Part shown: piece after piece, positions 27,672 to 35,674 of the stretch | How the letters are laid out: every line of letters starts with the position of its first letter | Position numbering within the stretch: the stretch's first letter is position 1 | Assembly: GCA_022749295.1 (NCBI GenBank) | Contig: CP062007.1 | Span: 3,273,501 to 3,337,500, forward strand | Source: Flavobacteriaceae bacterium GSB9 | GTDB lineage: Bacteria; Bacteroidota; Bacteroidia; Flavobacteriales; Flavobacteriaceae | Direction of reading: 5' to 3' | DNA: 64,000 nt | The notes under the pieces: model-generated | Database searches by the model: none | What the model was told of the DNA's origin: nothing | The model's input: the letters and a program-made list of their open reading frames with translations, nothing else | Made by a program: the position numbers and the translations under genes

Positions 27672-27676
27672 TTGCA

Positions 27677-28498
27677 ATGGGAACATTAAAAGCTTCGGTA
27701 ATTATAAGTACGTACAACCAACCGGAATGGTTAAAAAAAGTACTTTGGGGTTATGCCGTACAAACCGAAAAGAATTTTGAAATCATTATAGCAGACGATG
27801 GATCTTCTGAAAGCACAAAAGAACTGATTGATTCTGTTAAATCTTCAACTAATATGCATATTGTACATGTTTGGCATGAAGATAATGGTTTTCAAAAGAC
27901 AAAAATTTTGAATAAAGCTATCCAAAAAACGACGGCAGACTATTTGATTTTTACCGACGGTGATTGTATTCCGCGAAGGGATTTTGTGAATACCCATTTG
28001 CGTATGAAGAAAGAAAATTGCTTTTTGTCCGGCGGATATTTTAAACTCCCAGATTACATTTCAAACGTGATTTCAAAAGATGATGTTGAAAACCAACGGT
28101 GCTTTAATCTGGATTGGTTGCTTGAACGTGGTTTAAAAAAAACGTTTAAAACAAATAAGCTAACAGCAAAAGGGCTTCGAGCTTGGTTTTTAAATACTTT
28201 TACGCCAACAAAAGCTACTTTTGATGGCATGAATGTTTCGGGCTGGAAAAGCGATATTTTAGAGGTAAATGGTTTTGATGAACGTATGCAGTACGGTGGT
28301 GAAGATCGAGAATTGGGTGAACGTTTGGTGAATTACGGTACTAAGTTTATTCAAATTAGGTACAGTGCGATTTGTTTGCATTTATTCCACCACCGGCCAT
28401 ACAAAAATACCGAGGCACTTAGAGTTAATAATAGAATTAGAAAGGAAACTAAGGCGAAAAAATCTACTTTTACGTCTTATGGTATTGAGAAAAAGTAA
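27677..28498 (+). CDS. Glycosyltransferase family 2 with galactosyltransferase-like C-terminus
   Basis: 273 residues from ATG 27677 (MGTLKASVIISTYNQPEWL); an earlier ATG at 27650 lies upstream of the promoter element. GT-A motifs: EIIIADDGSSESTK, YLIFTDGDCIPRRDFV (DxD) and, near residue 195, ATFDGMNVSGWKSDILEVNGFDERMQYGGEDRELGERL, which is the acceptor/GalT-like region seen in chondroitin-synthase-type enzymes. It ends 6 bp from the convergent GT9 gene. Probably part of the lipopolysaccharide core locus. Confidence 0.83.
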   Translation: MGTLKASVIISTYNQPEWLKKVLWGYAVQTEKNFEIIIADDGSSESTKELIDSVKSSTNMHIVHVWHEDNGFQKTKILNKAIQKTTADYLIFTDGDCIPRRDFVNTHLRMKKENCFLSGGYFKLPDYISNVISKDDVENQRCFNLDWLLERGLKKTFKTNKLTAKGLRAWFLNTFTPTKATFDGMNVSGWKSDILEVNGFDERMQYGGEDRELGERLVNYGTKFIQIRYSAICLHLFHHRPYKNTEALRVNNRIRKETKAKKSTFTSYGIEKK

Positions 28499-28504
28499 TT
28501 ACTC

Positions 28505-29545
28505 CTAAATCTTTTTTAAAAAATCAATCAGCTTTTTTTTGAATAAGTTGGGTGTAAAGATTTGGTATAGTTTATCGCTTTCTTTTTTGAAAGATTTTTC
28601 AGGTTTGTTGTAAATGTTAGGTTTAAAATCTTTTAGGTGAACGCTCATATTTTCATTACTTTCAAACAAACTCCATGTGCTTTTGTCTATCCAAGGGGAG
28701 AAAATAGCGAATGTGCTCACGTTTAGTGCCTTTGCCATATTTACAGCACCACCTTCATTTCCAATTAAAGCATTGCAATGAAATGTAATGGCCAAAAAAT
28801 CTCTGAGGTTGCCTGCAAAAACATCAAAAAAAACACTCTTTTTTGTGTTATCACTGCAATGGTTGAATATGCTTTCGGCTTGTTCTTTTTGTTTCGGAAT
28901 GTAATTGAAAAGAATTTGTCCTTTGGTTTCTCTGTAAACGGTATCGATAACCTGGCTCATATATTTTGGAGGATAGGTTTTATTTGCGCCACTACCTAAA
29001 ACACCAATCATAAAAATTGGTTTGCTAAAATCTAAACCGTTTTCCAATAAAAACTGTTTGCTGTTATTGGTTTCTTCTTTAGTAAGATATATTTTGGGTT
29101 TGATGCTTGAAGCTTCAATGCCCAATGGTTTTAGCAATTGTAGCCTGTTTTCTATGGCTAAACTTCCTGAGGTTCTTTTTCTTTTTACATTGAAATTATA
29201 TAAAAAAGTGGTGTACTTTTTATAATACGAAATTTTGGTTTTTGCTCCAGACAGAGCAGTTATTAGGTTGCTCGATAGTTTAGAATATACATCAACCACC
29301 ACTTCGTAATTGGCTAATTTAACCGTTTGTGCTAACTTGAAAAGTTCTCTTTGGCTTGTTTCGGCTAATTTGGTGAAAAAAATAAAATCATCAATAAAAG
29401 GGTTGTTCTGTACAACGGGATAGGTGTGTTCGTTTATTAAATAGTGAAGTGTGGCATTGGGGTACTTATGACGAAGGGCTTCAAACAGAATACTGCTCGT
29501 AAGGACATCGCCAATCATTTTCTGTTGTATCACCAAAATTTTCAT
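28505..29545 (-). CDS. Glycosyltransferase family 9 (heptosyltransferase-like)
   Basis: A 346-residue GT-B protein starting MKILVIQQKMIGDVLTSSILFEALRHKYP, with HYLINEHTYPVVQNNPFIDDF, MIGVLGSGANKTYPPKYM (donor-binding) and NALIGNEGGAVNMAKALNVSTFAIFSPW. These are the WaaF/WaaC family marks, enzymes that add heptose to the Kdo of lipopolysaccharide, which fits the nearby Kdo-kinase-like gene. Its promoter TATATTTG (29561-29568) lies directly against the dapD terminator. Confidence 0.88.
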   Translation of the reverse strand: MKILVIQQKMIGDVLTSSILFEALRHKYPNATLHYLINEHTYPVVQNNPFIDDFIFFTKLAETSQRELFKLAQTVKLANYEVVVDVYSKLSSNLITALSGAKTKISYYKKYTTFLYNFNVKRKRTSGSLAIENRLQLLKPLGIEASSIKPKIYLTKEETNNSKQFLLENGLDFSKPIFMIGVLGSGANKTYPPKYMSQVIDTVYRETKGQILFNYIPKQKEQAESIFNHCSDNTKKSVFFDVFAGNLRDFLAITFHCNALIGNEGGAVNMAKALNVSTFAIFSPWIDKSTWSLFESNENMSVHLKDFKPNIYNKPEKSFKKESDKLYQIFTPNLFKKKLIDFLKKI

Positions 29546-29560
29546 AAGTGCTTAAAGCTA

Positions 29561-29568
29561 CAAATATA
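29561..29568 (-). promoter_or_regulatory. -7 promoter element of the GT9 gene
   Basis: TATATTTG on the minus strand, 15 bp upstream of the ATG at 29545. It begins where the dapD terminator stem ends, so termination and re-initiation signals overlap. Confidence 0.5.
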
Positions 29569-29612
29569 AAATTCCAAATTCCATTATAAAAATGTTGGAA
29601 TTTGGAATTTTA
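29567..29612 (-). terminator. Long terminator hairpin after dapD
   Basis: A 17-bp perfect stem (29567-29583 with 29596-29612; arm TAAAATTCCAAATTCCA) around a 12-nt loop. On the minus strand it ends with TTTTA. It is unusually long and AT-rich for a terminator but has the right position, 20 bp after the dapD stop. Confidence 0.75.
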
Positions 29613-29631
29613 TCGATTGTTGTAATTGTTT

Positions 29632-30447
29632 TTAAACCGCTACATCGTTATCACGAAGCGCATCGTTTAAAGATGTTTTTTTATCGGTGCTTTCTTTTCG
29701 TTTTCCAATAATTAGTGCACAAGGCACTTGGTATTCTCCAGCAGGGAATTTTTTTGTGTAACTACCAGGAATAACTACTGAACGTGCCGGTACGCGACCT
29801 TTCATTTCGACAGGATCGTCTCCAGTAACGTCAATAATTTTAGTGCTCATGGTTAGTACTACGTTGGCACCCAGCACAGCTTCTTTTTCAACGCGTACAC
29901 CTTCAACCACAATACAACGGCTTCCAACAAAAACGTTGTCTTCAATAATAACTGGGGCAGCTTGTAGCGGCTCTAAAACACCGCCAATACCAACTCCACC
30001 AGAAAGGTGAACGTTTTTGCCAATTTGTGCGCAACTACCCACAGTAGCCCAAGTATCTACCATAGTGCCTTCATCTACATAAGCACCTATGTTTACATAG
30101 CTAGGCATTAAAATAGTACCGGCAGAAATGTAAGCACCATGTCTTGCTACGGCATGAGGTACCACACGTATACCTTTTTCTTGGTAACCTGTTTTTAACG
30201 GAATTTTATCATGGAATTCCAATGGGCCACATTCAATGGTTTCCATCTTTTGAATAGGGAAATAAAGCACTACGCCTTTTTTCACCCATTCGTTAACTTG
30301 CCAACCGTTGTCTGTAGGCTCAGCAACACGCAATTCGCCTTTGTCCAGTAAATCAACAACCTTTCTAATGGCTGCTACTGTACTTTCCTCTTTTAGTAGG
30401 TCTCTATTGTCCCACGCTTTTTCTATGATTTGCTGTAATTCTGTCAT
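29632..30447 (-). CDS. dapD: 2,3,4,5-tetrahydropyridine-2,6-dicarboxylate N-succinyltransferase
   Basis: A 271-residue left-handed beta-helix enzyme that succinylates tetrahydrodipicolinate in the succinylase route to diaminopimelate and lysine. The hexapeptide-repeat core is clear: ISAGTILMPSYVNIGAYVDEGTMVDTWATVGSCAQIGKNVHLSGGVGIGGVLEP. It supplies the diaminopimelate that LysA, encoded at 2.4-3.6 kb, decarboxylates. The promoter is a TATATTTG element at 30466-30473, giving a short leader. Confidence 0.95.
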   Translation of the reverse strand: MTELQQIIEKAWDNRDLLKEESTVAAIRKVVDLLDKGELRVAEPTDNGWQVNEWVKKGVVLYFPIQKMETIECGPLEFHDKIPLKTGYQEKGIRVVPHAVARHGAYISAGTILMPSYVNIGAYVDEGTMVDTWATVGSCAQIGKNVHLSGGVGIGGVLEPLQAAPVIIEDNVFVGSRCIVVEGVRVEKEAVLGANVVLTMSTKIIDVTGDDPVEMKGRVPARSVVIPGSYTKKFPAGEYQVPCALIIGKRKESTDKKTSLNDALRDNDVAV

Positions 30448-30465
30448 CTAAAAAATAATTTTCAG

Positions 30466-30473
30466 CAAATATA
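30466..30473 (-). promoter_or_regulatory. -7 promoter element of dapD
   Basis: TATATTTG on the minus strand, 18 bp upstream of the dapD ATG. No TTG at consensus spacing was found. Confidence 0.5.
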
Positions 30474-30715
30474 AGGGCTAGGATTTGAAATGGGAAAATT
30501 ACGGCGGATAATAACAGGATAAAATGCAAAAAAACAACACTTTTTAGAGTGCATTTAAAAGACTAAAATGTGTATTTCAACTTTTTATCCAAGATGGTTT
30601 TGGACGAAATGCAAAAACAGATGCCTTTAATCGGAAAAAAATGTTGTTGAACGGTTTATCGAGAAAAAAAGTAGCTGCTCTAATAATCGAAAATACAGGC
30701 TTTTACAACTAATTT

Positions 30716-30749
30716 TTTGTGTGTAAGCCTTGTTGCGGATATATATTTG
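30716..30749 (+). promoter_or_regulatory. Promoter of the small secreted protein gene
   Basis: TTTG at 30716-30719, a 22-nt spacer, TATATTTG at 30742-30749; the ATG follows 24 bp later at 30774. Confidence 0.6.
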
Positions 30750-30773
30750 AACCACCTATCAAATCTTAACGAC

Positions 30774-31052
30774 ATGAAAACGAATCTTTACATATTAATA
30801 GTTTTTTTACTAGCGGTTACCCTAGGCAACGCACAAGATGCTGAAAAAGTAGTAAATGTAGAAACTGCTAATACGGTAACTGTTCAAAATAATACAACAG
30901 AAGAAGGTGGAACATTGTTAATCGATGCTTCAGAGGTTAAAGAAACGATTGCACGTTCAGCTAGTGATATCAGAATTTATTTAAATTTAAAAAGAAACGC
31001 AGGAAACATTACTTGGGTTTTTCCAAAAATATATAAAGCTGTTAAAGCATAA
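30774..31052 (+). CDS. Small secreted or periplasmic protein
   Basis: 92 residues from ATG 30774; longer frames would run through the promoter. A signal peptide (MKTNLYILIVFLLAVTLGNA) is followed by about 70 residues rich in Val, Thr, Asn and Glu, ending in a basic segment (RIYLNLKRNAGNITWVFPKIYKAVKA). I recognise no family. It has its own promoter and terminator, so it is likely a stand-alone gene. Confidence 0.65.
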   Translation: MKTNLYILIVFLLAVTLGNAQDAEKVVNVETANTVTVQNNTTEEGGTLLIDASEVKETIARSASDIRIYLNLKRNAGNITWVFPKIYKAVKA

Positions 31053-31100
31053 AAAATAGAGTCCAAATTCGAGATTAATATAAAGGTTAAATTTTGTGAG

Positions 31101-31134
31101 CAAAAAGGTTGTCTACTTAGTCAACCTTTTTTGA
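31101..31134 (+). terminator. Terminator after the small secreted protein gene
   Basis: Stem AAAAAGGTTG / CAACCTTTTT (31102-31111 and 31122-31131) with a 10-nt loop and trailing T-run. The next promoter's -33 TTG (31131-31133) overlaps its T-tail. Confidence 0.85.
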
Positions 31135-31160
31135 TGCCGTATTTATAAGTGTTACCTTTG
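31131..31160 (+). promoter_or_regulatory. Promoter of ruvX
   Basis: TTG at 31131-31133, a 19-nt spacer and TACCTTTG at 31153-31160: one of the best consensus matches in the window. The ATG is 14 bp downstream. Confidence 0.75.
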
Positions 31161-31173
31161 CCGAAAGATAAAG

Positions 31174-31584
31174 ATGGCACGTATTTTAGCAATAGATTTT
31201 GGGACAAAACGAACTGGTATTGCGGTTACCGATGAACTGCAAATTATCGCATCGGGTTTAACAACGGTAAATACCAAAGAATTGATTGCGTTTTTGAAAG
31301 ACTACGTTTCAAAAGAAAGTGTCGAGTTGTTTTTAGTAGGAGAACCCAAACAGATGGACAACACAGCTTCAGAAAGCGAGCAATATATAAAGCCGTTTAT
31401 AACAAAACTTCAAAATGCATTTCCTAAAATCCCTATTGAAAGGGAAGACGAACGGTTTACCTCAAAAATGGCTGTGCAAACCATGATTGATAGCGGTTTG
31501 AAAAAGAAACAGCGCCAAAACAAAGCATTGGTTGACGAGATTAGTGCTACACTAATTCTTCAAAGTTACCTCTATTCCAAATAA
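31174..31584 (+). CDS. ruvX: Holliday junction resolvase-like RNase (RuvX/YqgF)
   Basis: A 136-residue RNase H-fold protein: MARILAIDFGTKRTGIAVTD carries the first catalytic Asp, FLVGEPKQMDNTASESEQ the middle motif, EDERFTSKMA the E-R-T/S segment, and KALVDEISATLILQSYL the last acidic residue. The family takes part in 16S rRNA maturation and has been proposed as a Holliday junction resolvase. It has its own promoter and precedes def by 77 bp. Confidence 0.92.
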   Translation: MARILAIDFGTKRTGIAVTDELQIIASGLTTVNTKELIAFLKDYVSKESVELFLVGEPKQMDNTASESEQYIKPFITKLQNAFPKIPIEREDERFTSKMAVQTMIDSGLKKKQRQNKALVDEISATLILQSYLYSK

Positions 31585-31634
31585 ACATTCCAATAATTTT
31601 GCTTAAAAGTGCAATTCAAAAATGATAAGAGTTG

Positions 31635-31642
31635 TATTTTTG
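31635..31642 (+). promoter_or_regulatory. -7 promoter element of def
   Basis: TATTTTTG, 19 bp upstream of the def ATG; no TTG at consensus spacing. Confidence 0.45.
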
Positions 31643-31661
31643 CATTTCTAATAATTAAAGC

Positions 31662-32252
31662 ATGATTTTACCCATAGTAGCTTACGGCGACCCAGTTTTA
31701 AAAAAAGTTGCTTCAGATATAAATAAAGATTACCCAAAACTTGACGAGTTAATAAATAATATGTTCGAAACCATGTACAACGCCTATGGTGTTGGGCTAG
31801 CGGCGCCCCAAATAGGCTTGCCTATTCGTTTGTTTTTGGTCGATACCACACCATTTGCTGAAGATGAAGATTTATCTGAAGAAGACCAGAAAGCCTTAAA
31901 TGGTTTCAAAAGAGTGTTTATAAACGCCAACATTGTTGAAGAAGAAGGCGAAGAATGGGCGTTTAACGAAGGTTGCTTAAGTATACCAGATGTTAGGGAA
32001 GATGTTTTTAGAAAACCGAGGATAACTATCGCGTATTTTGACGAAAATTTTGAAGAAAAACGCGAAACATTTGACGGATTAATCGCTAGAGTCATTCAGC
32101 ACGAATATGACCATATTGAAGGGGTGCTTTTTACCGACAAGCTTTCCAGTTTAAAAAAACGATTAATAAAAGGAAGGTTAAGCAACATTTCAAAAGGAAA
32201 AATAAAAGTGGATTACAGGATGCGTTTTCCTGCCATGAAAAAGAAAAGATAA
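31662..32252 (+). CDS. def: Peptide deformylase
   Basis: A 196-residue metalloenzyme that removes the formyl group from nascent peptides. All three motifs are present: GVGLAAPQIG (43-52), EGCLSIP with the metal-ligand Cys, and QHEYDHIEG (HExxH type, near 148-156). An acidic insert (FAEDEDLSEEDQKAL) lies between motifs 1 and 2, as is common in Bacteroidota. No fmt gene is adjacent. Confidence 0.95.
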   Translation: MILPIVAYGDPVLKKVASDINKDYPKLDELINNMFETMYNAYGVGLAAPQIGLPIRLFLVDTTPFAEDEDLSEEDQKALNGFKRVFINANIVEEEGEEWAFNEGCLSIPDVREDVFRKPRITIAYFDENFEEKRETFDGLIARVIQHEYDHIEGVLFTDKLSSLKKRLIKGRLSNISKGKIKVDYRMRFPAMKKKR

Positions 32253-32306
32253 TATTTGCACAACATCAATAAACGGTTGATATTTGTGTCTTTCAAAAAA
32301 TAATTT

Positions 32307-32738
32307 ATGAGTTTAGAAAAAGTAATTTCAATTTCAGGAAAACCAGGGTTATATAAGTTAATTACTCAAACACGTGCTGGCTTTGTGGCAGAATCTTTAA
32401 TTGACGGAAAGCGTATTTCTGTCAGTATACAAAACAACGTGAGTGTTTTAAACGAAATAGCGATTTATACCTTAACTGAAGAAGTGCCGCTAAGAGAAGT
32501 TTTTGTAAAAATAAAGGAAAAAGAAAATGGGCAACTATCTAGCGTAAAACCTAAGGAAAGTAAAGACAAACTTGAAGAATACTTTTTTGATATATTGCCA
32601 GAATATGATGAAGATAGAGTGTACGCCAGCGATATAAAAAAGGTACTGCAATGGTACAACTTGCTTCAACAACACGATATGCTTAACGATTTGGAAGAGT
32701 CGCAAGCCGTAAGCGAATCTGTTGACGAAGAAGAATAA
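32307..32738 (+). CDS. DUF5606 family protein
   Basis: 143 residues starting MSLEKVISISGKPGLYKLITQTRAGFVAESLIDGKRI, a beta-rich N-terminal domain typical of the Bacteroidota DUF5606 family. A helical segment follows (YASDIKKVLQWYNLLQQHDMLNDL) with an acidic C-terminus. The function is unknown. It lies 54 bp behind def and ends in a strong terminator, so it may be co-transcribed with def. Confidence 0.8.
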   Translation: MSLEKVISISGKPGLYKLITQTRAGFVAESLIDGKRISVSIQNNVSVLNEIAIYTLTEEVPLREVFVKIKEKENGQLSSVKPKESKDKLEEYFFDILPEYDEDRVYASDIKKVLQWYNLLQQHDMLNDLEESQAVSESVDEEE

Positions 32739-32757
32739 AAAATAATGCAGCGTTAAT

Positions 32758-32790
32758 TTAAAAGCCTCCTTGAAAAGGAGGCTTTTTTGT
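32758..32790 (+). terminator. Terminator after the DUF5606 gene
   Basis: An 11-bp stem AAAGCCTCCTT / AAGGAGGCTTT (32761-32771 and 32775-32785) with a GAA loop and a T-run. Confidence 0.92.
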
Positions 32791-32854
32791 TTGAAAAAAG
32801 TAAGTTTTTGCTCAAAATATCGACTTTCAAACTATAACAAACAAACACTTAAAA

Positions 32855-33526
32855 ATGAATTCGCTTTGGTTTTTTGATGATGTCAATCTTTTTAAAATAC
32901 TATGTCCTCATAAATTTAAAGCTTACAAAGCTAATCACCATTTCGACTCTTATGGAAAGAAAGATTATATCTATTTTCAAGAGGATTCTGCTAATAAAGT
33001 CTATCTCATAGAAAAAGGAAAAGTTAAATTAGGATATTACAGTGAGGCAGGAGATGAAATTGTAAAAGCCATTCTTACTCGTGGCGAACTATTTGGAGAA
33101 ACGGCTATTTTGGGTGAATCGAAACGGCAAGAATTTGCACAATCTGTAGACAACAATACCAGTATTTGTCCCGTAGGAGTCGAAACCATGCATGATTTAA
33201 TGCGAGATAACAAAACCTTTAGTTTTAAAATTTATAAATTCATTGGTTTTAAGTTTAAGCGGCTCGAAAGACGACTCCGCTTGCTTATGTTTAAGGATAC
33301 GAAAACTAGATTTTTGGAGTTTTTGGACGAGTTATGTGCTGACTATGGCTATGATTGCGAAAAAACAGGTGATAAAATTATAAAGCATCCCTACACCCAA
33401 AAAGATATAGCTTGTTTAATAGGTACGTCAAGGCCTACTTTGAATATTATATTAAATGAGCTAAAAGAAGAAAACAAAATAGAGTTTACAAGACATACCA
33501 TAAGAATTTATCAAAAAACAGCATAA
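32855..33526 (+). CDS. Crp/Fnr family transcriptional regulator
   Basis: 223 residues. The N-terminal half is a cyclic-nucleotide-binding-like barrel (YIYFQEDSANKVYLIEKGKVKLGYYSEAGDEIVKAILTRGELFGETAILG); the C-terminal half has a winged helix with YTQKDIACLIGTSRPTLNIILNELKEENKI as recognition region. There is no N-terminal Cys cluster of FNR type; Cys17 and a few scattered cysteines are the only candidates. The effector is unknown. Directly after its stop lies a CRP-geometry dyad, upstream of a lipoprotein gene that may be its target. Confidence 0.88.
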   Translation: MNSLWFFDDVNLFKILCPHKFKAYKANHHFDSYGKKDYIYFQEDSANKVYLIEKGKVKLGYYSEAGDEIVKAILTRGELFGETAILGESKRQEFAQSVDNNTSICPVGVETMHDLMRDNKTFSFKIYKFIGFKFKRLERRLRLLMFKDTKTRFLEFLDELCADYGYDCEKTGDKIIKHPYTQKDIACLIGTSRPTLNIILNELKEENKIEFTRHTIRIYQKTA

Positions 33527-33527
33527 G

Positions 33528-33543
33528 TGTTAGCTGGCTAACA
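33528..33543. promoter_or_regulatory. CRP-type dyad, candidate operator
   Basis: TGTTAGCTGGCTAACA is a perfect inverted repeat with the 5-N6-5 layout of CRP/FNR operators (TGTTA-N6-TAACA). Its centre is about 40 bp upstream of the start site predicted from the -7 element at 33565-33572. It could also be a weak terminator hairpin for the regulator gene. Confidence 0.5.
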
Positions 33544-33564
33544 TTTTAAGGCATTTACATGGTT

Positions 33565-33572
33565 TAATTTTG
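33565..33572 (+). promoter_or_regulatory. -7 promoter element of the duplicated-domain lipoprotein gene
   Basis: TAATTTTG, 27 bp upstream of the ATG at 33600. No TTG lies at consensus spacing, which is compatible with activator dependence. Confidence 0.45.
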
Positions 33573-33599
33573 AGTATAGAATACTTAAAAACAAAAACT

Positions 33600-34469
33600 A
33601 TGATTAAAAAAACAATTTATGCCTTAATGGCTATAGCAATGTTGACCACCGCTTGTAGTAAAGAAGACCATGGCAAAACTACAGCGCGTTTAACTTTAGA
33701 TTTAACCGGGCTTGAAGAGCTAGGAAGCGATTATGTTTACGAAGGTTGGATTATTGTAGATGGTAATCCTGTTTCAACAGGAACGTTTACTTCGGTTAAA
33801 TTTCCACAAAAATTTAATGTTGATGCTGATCTGTTGGAAGCAGCTACAACATTCGTGTTGTCCATTGAACCTTCAGACGATGCTGATCCAGCGCCCTCTA
33901 ATACAAAAATTTTGGCAGGAGATTTTTCTGGTGATAACGCAGATGTAAGTTCGTCCGGTATAGTTGGAGACTTTAGTATGTCTGCTGGAAAATATATTTT
34001 GGCTACACCTACAAATGGCCCAAATACCAATGAACTAAGTGGGGTTTGGTTTTTAGACCTTTCGAGTGGCTCGCCGTCGGTGGGGCTAGATTTGCCAGAA
34101 TTATCAAATGGCTGGAAGTATGAAGGTTGGACCGTAATTGATGGAATGCCCGTTAGCTCAGGAACGTTTACAGATGTTGCCGACTTTGATGATAACGCAA
34201 CTACAACACCATTTAAAGGTGAACTTGGCGATGGACCACCATTTCCTGGAGAAGATTATTTACAGAATGCACCATCAGGGTTAATGTTTCCAACAAATTT
34301 ACAAGGAGCAACGGTTGTAATTTCAGTAGAACCTTACCCAGATAATAGTCCTGCACCATTTACATTAAAGCCACTAGCACATATGGTTCCAAGTGATGCC
34401 GCAGACCACCAAACCTACAACATGGGGGCGGGGCCTGTTACAGTGCTTCAGGGGGCAGTAAAACGATAA
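33600..34469 (+). CDS. Lipoprotein with two anti-sigma-factor (RskA-like) type domains
   Basis: 289 residues from ATG 33600. Lipoprotein signal with Cys near residue 18 (AIAMLTTACSKED). The mature protein holds an internal duplication: YEGWIIVDGNPVSTGTFT near residue 44 and YEGWTVIDGMPVSSGTFTDV near residue 172, each followed by a strand ending FVLSIEPSDD / VVISVEPYPD and a P-A-P motif. The duplicated unit resembles the C-terminal extracytoplasmic domain of RskA-type anti-sigma proteins, but there is no membrane span or sigma-binding domain, so regulation of a sigma factor is not implied. It follows a Crp/Fnr gene. Confidence 0.7.
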   Translation: MIKKTIYALMAIAMLTTACSKEDHGKTTARLTLDLTGLEELGSDYVYEGWIIVDGNPVSTGTFTSVKFPQKFNVDADLLEAATTFVLSIEPSDDADPAPSNTKILAGDFSGDNADVSSSGIVGDFSMSAGKYILATPTNGPNTNELSGVWFLDLSSGSPSVGLDLPELSNGWKYEGWTVIDGMPVSSGTFTDVADFDDNATTTPFKGELGDGPPFPGEDYLQNAPSGLMFPTNLQGATVVISVEPYPDNSPAPFTLKPLAHMVPSDAADHQTYNMGAGPVTVLQGAVKR

Positions 34470-34493
34470 TGGATATATGAAATAACAAAATTT

Positions 34494-34528
34494 GAAAAGG
34501 TAACGCCTAAAGAGCGTTGCCTTTTTTT
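34494..34528. terminator. Terminator between lipoprotein gene and crtY
   Basis: Stem AAAGGTAACGC / GCGTTGCCTTT with one G-T pair, a 6-nt loop and a long T-run. It touches the stop codon of the convergent crtY and may serve both. Confidence 0.88.
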
Positions 34529-35674
34529 CTAAAGTGTTTTAAAAAACGCTTTTATAAAGGACCATGAGAAAAGGGAATGCATTACCTTTAATTCTTCAGT
34601 AAAATTAGATTCTTCGTCTAGAAACCTGAATATCATAGTTGGTGTATTCTTTTTATAAAATCGACTAAAAATCCATTCGCCTTTGTGGTTTTCATCTTTT
34701 AGAACTTTTAGAAATACCCTATCGTAAAAACGAAAGCGTTTTTTAAATAAGCCTTTAGAGGGTAGTTGATTTAATTTTAAATTTTGAATGACTTTTGCAG
34801 TTTTCCTTTCAGTGTTTTTAAACGAATATCCTGTAGAGCCTTTTACCCAACCACCCGCCGTGCCAATTTTAGTTATTTTGCTGGTATTGAATTTGTAAAA
34901 TGGAAATGTGGTCATTGGTATTTCTCCCTTCTCAGTTTCTACAATTTCATAGGCGTCAATCTTTAAATAGTCTTTTATGTAAGCCTTCATGTACCTGTCA
35001 TAGGTCCCTTCGTTTACAACCGTATCTGTAAAATATGTAAATTCTATTAAGGCCTCAGTTTTCGAAAATGGCAAAACATACATAAAAGTACATTGATTGC
35101 CGTCCTTTAATCTGTAATCCATCATAGTAAACCTCGAATCGTCAAATGTTTCGTTATCGGTTTTTATAACCCATCCTTTAAAATGTTGAATTAAGGAAAT
35201 GTACTGTTCAGAATGGTTGAAAAACTCAGCTGAAATTCGACTGTCGAATACATGAGAAGCGGAATAGGTGTTGGTTTTTGTCTTTACAAGTATGTCGTTT
35301 GATTCTTTAACAGAGGTGACTTCTTTGCTTATAAAATGAAAATTATCACGGGTTTTGAGTTGTTTTTCTGCTTGGTTGTAAAAATCAATGGACCGGATGG
35401 TTTTATAGGTGTATGGGTGAAGCTTAAAAGGTATGGTTTCTTTAGATGAAATAATCGCTGTTTCTTTCCAATATTTAAAAACTAAAGCATTCCAGTGTGA
35501 GGGCTCGGTTTCCCAAAAACTCCAGGTTTTGTCGTTACTATTTTTTTCTGAAGGGTCGATTAATGCTATCTTTTTATCAGAAAAAAAATTATCCTCTGCC
35601 ATACGCAAAGCCAATTGTAATCCGGCCAATCCATTTCCAATGATAATGTAGTCGAAATGGACTCCTTGCGTCAT
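34529..35674 (-). CDS. crtY: Lycopene beta-cyclase
   Basis: A 381-residue flavoprotein-type cyclase that closes both ends of lycopene to give beta-carotene. The N-terminal Rossmann motif DYIIIGNGLAGLQLALRM is followed by WSFWE, MDYRL (TxMDYR region), YVLPFSKTEALIEFT and the late GTAGGWVKGSTGYSF motif, all typical of CrtY. It is last in the operon crtI-crtB-crtZ-crtY; its start overlaps the crtZ stop by one base. Confidence 0.93.
   Translation of the reverse strand: MTQGVHFDYIIIGNGLAGLQLALRMAEDNFFSDKKIALIDPSEKNSNDKTWSFWETEPSHWNALVFKYWKETAIISSKETIPFKLHPYTYKTIRSIDFYNQAEKQLKTRDNFHFISKEVTSVKESNDILVKTKTNTYSASHVFDSRISAEFFNHSEQYISLIQHFKGWVIKTDNETFDDSRFTMMDYRLKDGNQCTFMYVLPFSKTEALIEFTYFTDTVVNEGTYDRYMKAYIKDYLKIDAYEIVETEKGEIPMTTFPFYKFNTSKITKIGTAGGWVKGSTGYSFKNTERKTAKVIQNLKLNQLPSKGLFKKRFRFYDRVFLKVLKDENHKGEWIFSRFYKKNTPTMIFRFLDEESNFTEELKVMHSLFSWSFIKAFFKTL

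Larger units (their letters stand above)
30448..30773. other. Divergent intergenic region, dapD / small secreted protein
   Basis: Contains the dapD -7 element (TATATTTG, minus strand, 30466-30473) and, at the other end, a plus-strand promoter (30716-30749). The middle, 30480-30700, is AT-rich with no reading frame and no strong hairpin. Confidence 0.55.
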
